A DNA stretch of 18,218 nucleotides from JBOHRE01 sp050732635 (GTDB taxonomy: Bacteria; Gemmatimonadota; Gemmatimonadetes; Longimicrobiales; RSA9). The stretch is from the NCBI GenBank assembly GCA_050732635.1, contig JBOHRE010000067.1, forward strand, positions 1 through 18,218, written 5' to 3'. Positions 15,062 through 18,218 of this stretch are shown piece by piece (positions within the stretch are counted from its first letter, which is position 1; each line of letters begins with the position of its first letter). The notes under the pieces are model-generated. The model did no database searches. It was not told where the DNA came from and saw only the letters and a program-made list of their open reading frames with translations. The position numbers and the translations under genes were made by a program.

Positions 15062-16509
15062 CCCTCACGGAAACCGCCGCGCAGACCAGCGAGCTGCTGC
15101 AGAAGCAGGGCAAGGCGTTCATCCTGACGCTGCACGCGGCCATGCAGAACCTGAAGATCTATCCGCTGGAGAACGCGACCGCACAGCAGAGCCTTGCGGA
15201 GCTGCAGTTCGCCGCGGTGCGCATCCTCGATCGTGAGCGAGTGCTCCACCTGCGCATGTCCGACGCCTTTCTGTTCCTCAACGATGCGCGGCTGCGCACG
15301 GACCTCGCCGGTTACGCGGCGTTCTCCTACCTCACGAGCCATCTCGCGCGGCACGGGATCGGCGAGCTGGAGGTCGGCCCGGATGTGACGGTCGCCGAAT
15401 GGCCGCCGTTCCTGTCGCTGCTGCTGCGTGAGCCCGATGCCTCGGCCGAAACGCCCTACCACGGCTTTCACGAGCGGTTGCAGCAGACGCCCGTGCAGCA
15501 CATCCGGGTCGGCACGCAACAGGCGTCGCAGGACGACGCCGGGCTCGATGACAACCTTGCCAAGGAGACGGCGAAGCGCACCTACGCACAGTCCGTCAAC
15601 GTCGCACGGCAGGTGCTCACCGACGTGCGCCTCGGCAAGGCCGTCAACGTGCGGCGCGTCAAGCGCTCGGTTCAATCCATGGTCGATCAGGTGCTCAACA
15701 ACGAGCACCTGATGCTCGGCATGACGACATTGCGCGACTTCGATGACTATACGTTCACGCACTGCGTCAATGTCTGCATCTTCAGCATCATCCTGGGTCA
15801 GAAGCTCGGCATGTCGAAGCTGCAGCTGTACGAGCTGGGGCTGGGCGCGCTGTTCCACGACATCGGCAAGATGCGCGTCGGTGCGGAGCTCGTGACCAAG
15901 CCCGCGAAACTGACGGACGAGGAGTTCGAGCGGATGCAGCAGCATCCGACCGAAGGGCTGCTGTCGATGTTCTCGATCCATGGCTTCGGTGAGGTGCCGT
16001 GGCGGCCGATGTTGATCGCCTACGAGCACCACATGAAGATCGATCTGTCCGGCTACCCGCGGAACCGGCGGCCGCGGAACCCGACCTTGCTGAGCCGCAT
16101 CGTGGCGATCGCCGATTCCTTCGAGGCGGGCACCGCGAAGCGCTCGTACCAGCAGGATCCGCTGCCGCCGGAGGCCGTGCTGCAGGAGATGCGCGACAAC
16201 CCGCGGCGCGGCCTCGACCCGGTGCTGGTCAAGGCGCTGATCAATGTGACCGGCATCTTTCCGGTCGGCACGGTCGTGATCCTCGATACGCACGAGCTCG
16301 CCGTCGTGACCGCGGCGAATCCGGACCGTAAGAAGCTGCATCAGCCGCTCGTCAAGATCATCACGGACCCACTGGGGCGGCATTACCCGCAGCCGATCGC
16401 GGCCGACCTCTCCGAGATCAATCCCGCGACCGGCCGTGCGGCTCGCGCCATCCTGAAGACCACCGATCCCGCGCAATACGGCATCCGCGTCGGCGATTAC
16501 TTCGCCTGA
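15058..16509 (+). CDS. HD-GYP domain phosphodiesterase-like protein
   Basis: A 483-residue cytoplasmic protein. The N-terminal domain (about 15-125) looks related to that of the HEAT protein upstream. The HD-GYP domain (about 225-400) has TFTHCVNV with His235, the metal pair His267-Asp268 in FHDIGK, QHP (295-297) and HHMKIDLSGYP (324-334). The last corresponds to HHExxDGxGYP with Glu changed to Met and DG to DL. By family this would hydrolyse c-di-GMP to pGpG or GMP; the altered GYP loop leaves activity in doubt. The C-terminal 90 residues include a small beta region (GIFPVGTVVILDTHELAVV) common at the end of such proteins. ATGA overlap on the 5' side; trpA starts 13 bases after the stop. Confidence 0.85.
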   Translation: MTLTETAAQTSELLQKQGKAFILTLHAAMQNLKIYPLENATAQQSLAELQFAAVRILDRERVLHLRMSDAFLFLNDARLRTDLAGYAAFSYLTSHLARHGIGELEVGPDVTVAEWPPFLSLLLREPDASAETPYHGFHERLQQTPVQHIRVGTQQASQDDAGLDDNLAKETAKRTYAQSVNVARQVLTDVRLGKAVNVRRVKRSVQSMVDQVLNNEHLMLGMTTLRDFDDYTFTHCVNVCIFSIILGQKLGMSKLQLYELGLGALFHDIGKMRVGAELVTKPAKLTDEEFERMQQHPTEGLLSMFSIHGFGEVPWRPMLIAYEHHMKIDLSGYPRNRRPRNPTLLSRIVAIADSFEAGTAKRSYQQDPLPPEAVLQEMRDNPRRGLDPVLVKALINVTGIFPVGTVVILDTHELAVVTAANPDRKKLHQPLVKIITDPLGRHYPQPIAADLSEINPATGRAARAILKTTDPAQYGIRVGDYFA

Positions 16510-16522
16510 GCCTCGAGCGACC

Positions 16523-17323
16523 GTGCACACTGCGCGATTGAGCGCGCGCTTCGCGCGGCTGCGCGCCGAGCACCGCCGCGCGCTGATTCCGTACATCACG
16601 TCGGGATTTCCGGAGCCCGCAGCGACGCCGACGCTGCTTGCCGCGCTGGCCGCTGCCGGCGCCGACATCATCGAGCTGGGCATCCCGTTCAGCGATCCGC
16701 TAGCGGATGGGCCGACGATCCAGCGGGCCTCACAGCTCGCCCTCGCCGCCGGTGGCTCCCTCGACCAGGCCCTGCTCGCACTGGCCGAGTTCCGTCGCCA
16801 CGACGCCGATACGCCCGTCGTCCTGTTCAGCTACCTCAACCCGATCCTCGCGCGAGGCACCGACGGCTTCCTCCGAGATGCCGTGGCGGCTGGCGCGGAT
16901 GGCGTGCTCCTCACCGATCTGCCCCTGGACAGCGACGCCGAGCTCGAGGGTGTCCTCGACGCCTCGCCCCTCGCGCACGTGCGTCTCATCGCGCCGACCA
17001 CGAGCCGCGAGCGCGCGCGAACGATCGCATCCCGCTCACAGGGCTTCGTCTACTACATCTCGCGCGCGGGCGTGACCGGTACACAGGGCATGGTGCGCGA
17101 GCAGCTCGCCCGCGAGGTCGAGGCGCTGCGTAGCGTGTGTGCACTGCCGATCGCCGTCGGCTTCGGTATCTCCACGCCGGAGCAGGCCGCGACCATCGCT
17201 CGTGTGGCCGACGGTATCGTGGTCGGCAGCGCGTTGGTGGAGGCCGTCGCGGGTGAGGGCGTCGAGGGGGCGACGCGCTTCCTCGGCGGGCTTCGGGCGG
17301 CCCTCGATGCGATCAACCGCTGA
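16523..17323 (+). CDS. trpA: Tryptophan synthase alpha chain
   Basis: A 266-residue TIM-barrel enzyme that splits indole-3-glycerol phosphate to indole and glyceraldehyde-3-phosphate and passes indole to TrpB. The catalytic Glu is in IIELGIPFSDPLADGPTIQ and the second acid is Asp of DPLADGP. The phosphate-binding regions YYISRAGVTG and VGFGIST, followed by GIVVGSALVE, are intact. Length is normal. The start is GTG 16523 with GAGCGA upstream. Unusually it follows an HD-GYP gene by 13 bases, and no trpB lies on either side in the window. The stop codon lies inside a copy of the right-end repeat. Confidence 0.96.
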   Translation: MHTARLSARFARLRAEHRRALIPYITSGFPEPAATPTLLAALAAAGADIIELGIPFSDPLADGPTIQRASQLALAAGGSLDQALLALAEFRRHDADTPVVLFSYLNPILARGTDGFLRDAVAAGADGVLLTDLPLDSDAELEGVLDASPLAHVRLIAPTTSRERARTIASRSQGFVYYISRAGVTGTQGMVREQLAREVEALRSVCALPIAVGFGISTPEQAATIARVADGIVVGSALVEAVAGEGVEGATRFLGGLRAALDAINR

Positions 17324-17343
17324 GGGCGCTGAGGACGCAGAAG
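17315..17343 (+). repeat. GAGGACGCAGA repeat, copy 1
   Basis: About 29 bases beginning AACCGC and containing GGCGCTGAGGACGCAGA. It nearly matches the copy at 18007. It overlaps the last two codons and the stop of trpA, so the gene end is built from the repeat. Confidence 0.6.
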
Positions 17344-17352
17344 CGATCTGGG

Positions 17353-17395
17353 TGATTGGGCTGACTTTGTCGAGCCCAATCATTCCTTTTTTTTT
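17353..17395 (+). terminator. Rho-independent terminator after trpA
   Basis: A perfect 10-bp stem (TGATTGGGCT, 17353-17362, paired with AGCCCAATCA, 17373-17382) encloses a 10-base loop. It is followed by a run of nine T (17387-17395). It ends the HEAT/HD-GYP/trpA transcript. Confidence 0.92.
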
Positions 17396-17463
17396 ACTCT
17401 GCGTCCTCTGCGATCTCGGCGGTGACTGATACTGCGCTGCGTCCTCTGCCTTCTCCGCGGTTG
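17396..17463 (-). repeat. Two inverted-orientation copies of the repeat
   Basis: Two tandem units, 17396-17425 (CTCTGCGTCCTCTGCG...GCGGTGA) and 17432-17463 (CTGCGTCCTCTGCC...CGCGGTTGA). Both are in the opposite orientation to the copies at 17315, 17972 and 18007. They lie directly beyond the stop codon of the GxxExxY gene. Confidence 0.6.
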
Positions 17464-17465
17464 AT

Positions 17466-17876
17466 CTAGCGCCGGGGTGTGGCGGGGCGGGGCGCCTCAC
17501 GCAGCCCGAGCACCAGCCGCCGGATCCCGTTTCTGAGCACAGGCACATTGAAGTTGATCAGCAGACCGAGGTGGCAGCCGGATAGTTTGAGGTACGTCAG
17601 CATCTGCGCCGTGTGGATTGGGTCCAGGCGCTCGACCGCCTTCAGCTCCACGACGATCTGCGTGGCCACCAGCAGATCCACGCGGTAGCCGCAATCGATC
17701 TGGCGATCGCCGTACATCACCGACAACAGCTTCTGCCGTTCGTATCCGAGGCCACGCATGGTCAGCTCGTAGACCATGCATGCCTCGTAGGCGGATTCGA
17801 GCAGTCCCGGCCCGAGCTCGCGGTGGATCGCGATCGCGGCGCCGATGATCTGCTCGCTCAGCTGGTTGATCTGCAT
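17466..17876 (-). CDS. GxxExxY protein
   Basis: A 136-residue protein of the GxxExxY family, with the signature GLLESAY in HRELGPGLLESAYE (about 20-33). Later it has the PD-(D/E)xK nuclease-like pattern: Asp in RVDLLV, then VELKA. The family is often multi-copy and its role is not established. The ATG at 17876 is chosen because GGAG lies six bases upstream and the family alignment starts at this point; longer frames upstream run into repeat DNA. It is flanked on both sides by inverted copies of an approximately 30-bp repeat, which suggests it came as a cassette. Confidence 0.88.
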   Translation of the reverse strand: MQINQLSEQIIGAAIAIHRELGPGLLESAYEACMVYELTMRGLGYERQKLLSVMYGDRQIDCGYRVDLLVATQIVVELKAVERLDPIHTAQMLTYLKLSGCHLGLLINFNVPVLRNGIRRLVLGLREAPRPATPRR

Positions 17877-17971
17877 CGCGGCTCCGTCTCCGCGCTCGCG
17901 GTATTGCCAGCGCATATGCATTGATGAGGCGAGCCTCGTTCGACGGGAATAGCTGCACGCGCCGGCGTGAT

Positions 17972-18036
17972 AACCGCAAGAGAACGCAGAGGACACAGAG
18001 ACGGAAAACCGCAGAAGGCGCTGAGGACGCCGAGAA
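17972..18036 (+). repeat. Two direct copies of the repeat upstream of GxxExxY
   Basis: Units at 17972-18001 (AACCGCAAGAGAACGCAGAGGACACAGAG) and 18007-18036 (AACCGCAGAAGGCGCTGAGGACGCCGAGA). They are inverted relative to the two copies beyond the gene's other end. An A-rich stretch (18035-18048) follows. Confidence 0.6.
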
Positions 18037-18091
18037 AAAACAAAAAATAGTGGGGCTGGCCGGTGCTCTTCTGACCCGCCGGCGACGCCGC

Positions 18092-18218
18092 TGAGCTTGC
18101 CCCGGAAAAGTGGATACACCATTTAGGAGGAGCAACAGCTCCAGAGGGGTGTGTCATGGCCCGGCGATTCTCCAAGGAATTCAAGCTGCAGGCCGTTCAG
18201 CGAGTGATTGAGGAAGAC
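18092..18218 (+). mobile_element. Left end of an IS3-like insertion sequence
   Basis: The stretch from about 18092 (TGAGCTTGCCCCGGAAAAGTGGATACACC) resembles the terminal inverted repeat of IS3-group elements. It is followed by a GGAGG-rich leader and the start of a transposase frame. The right end is outside the window, so the boundary is approximate. Confidence 0.6.
18156..18218 (+). CDS. IS3-family transposase OrfA, partial
   Basis: Only the first 21 residues are present: MARRFSKEFKLQAVQRVIEED. The RFSKEFKLQAV pattern is typical of the OrfA helix-turn-helix protein of IS3-type elements, which binds the ends and makes the fused OrfAB transposase by frameshifting. It is truncated by the window edge, not visibly broken. 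Confidence 0.8.
   Translation, partial: MARRFSKEFKLQAVQRVIEED

Noticed and set aside
17396..18036. CRISPR array from the repeated GAGGACGCAGAG units
   Set aside because: Units are in mixed orientation, degenerate, with no uniform spacers and no cas genes; they fit a repeat cassette around GxxExxY.

Overview
The window is GC-rich with tightly packed genes on both strands. It looks like an exopolysaccharide (EPS)/exosortase locus of a Gram-negative bacterium. A PEP-CTERM protein, an exosortase, EpsI, a Wzc-like tyrosine autokinase and a Wza-like exporter all imply an outer membrane, and the activator is of the sigma-54 type. Phylum cannot be fixed from the sequence: Pseudomonadota or Gemmatimonadota both fit. 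The usual PrsK/PrsR regulators of proteobacterial PEP-CTERM systems are not seen here. A different pair, a soluble histidine kinase and an NtrC-type activator, takes their place.

Layout. From 60 to 6812 everything is on the minus strand. In transcription order this is: NtrC-type response regulator, soluble histidine kinase, a roughly 200-bp gap with a perfect palindrome, sugar transferase, exosortase, EpsI, a four-helix membrane protein that may start at CTG, and, after a second gap, a PEP-CTERM protein. Divergent from the regulator, on the plus strand, are the Wzc-like BY-kinase (7266-9644), a small CxxC/CxxC protein (9884-10108) and the Wza-like export protein (10105-10911). A minus-strand pair follows: a sulfotransferase and a degenerate receiver/GGDEF protein (10908-13006). 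Divergent from that pair is a plus-strand run of a HEAT-repeat protein, an HD-GYP protein and trpA (13334-17323), ending in a strong Rho-independent terminator. The right end holds a GxxExxY gene embedded in about 30-bp repeats and the left end of an IS3-like insertion sequence, cut by the window edge.

How the parts fit. The sugar transferase would load the first sugar on the lipid carrier. The Wzc/Wza pair would control and export the polymer. Exosortase would process the PEP-CTERM protein at the membrane. The sulfotransferase may decorate a polymer or a small molecule.

The most interesting signal is a shared non-coding motif. The box TGTCGCG-N5-GCAAC occurs exactly in three intergenic regions (7006, 9694, 13199), with a two-mismatch copy (1023) before the PEP-CTERM gene. 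Sigma-54-like -24/-12 elements lie downstream of several copies, including one in front of the sigma-54 activator gene itself. This suggests a locus-wide regulon run by the activator encoded here. A second notable signal is an N-terminal domain apparently shared by the adjacent HEAT-repeat and HD-GYP proteins.
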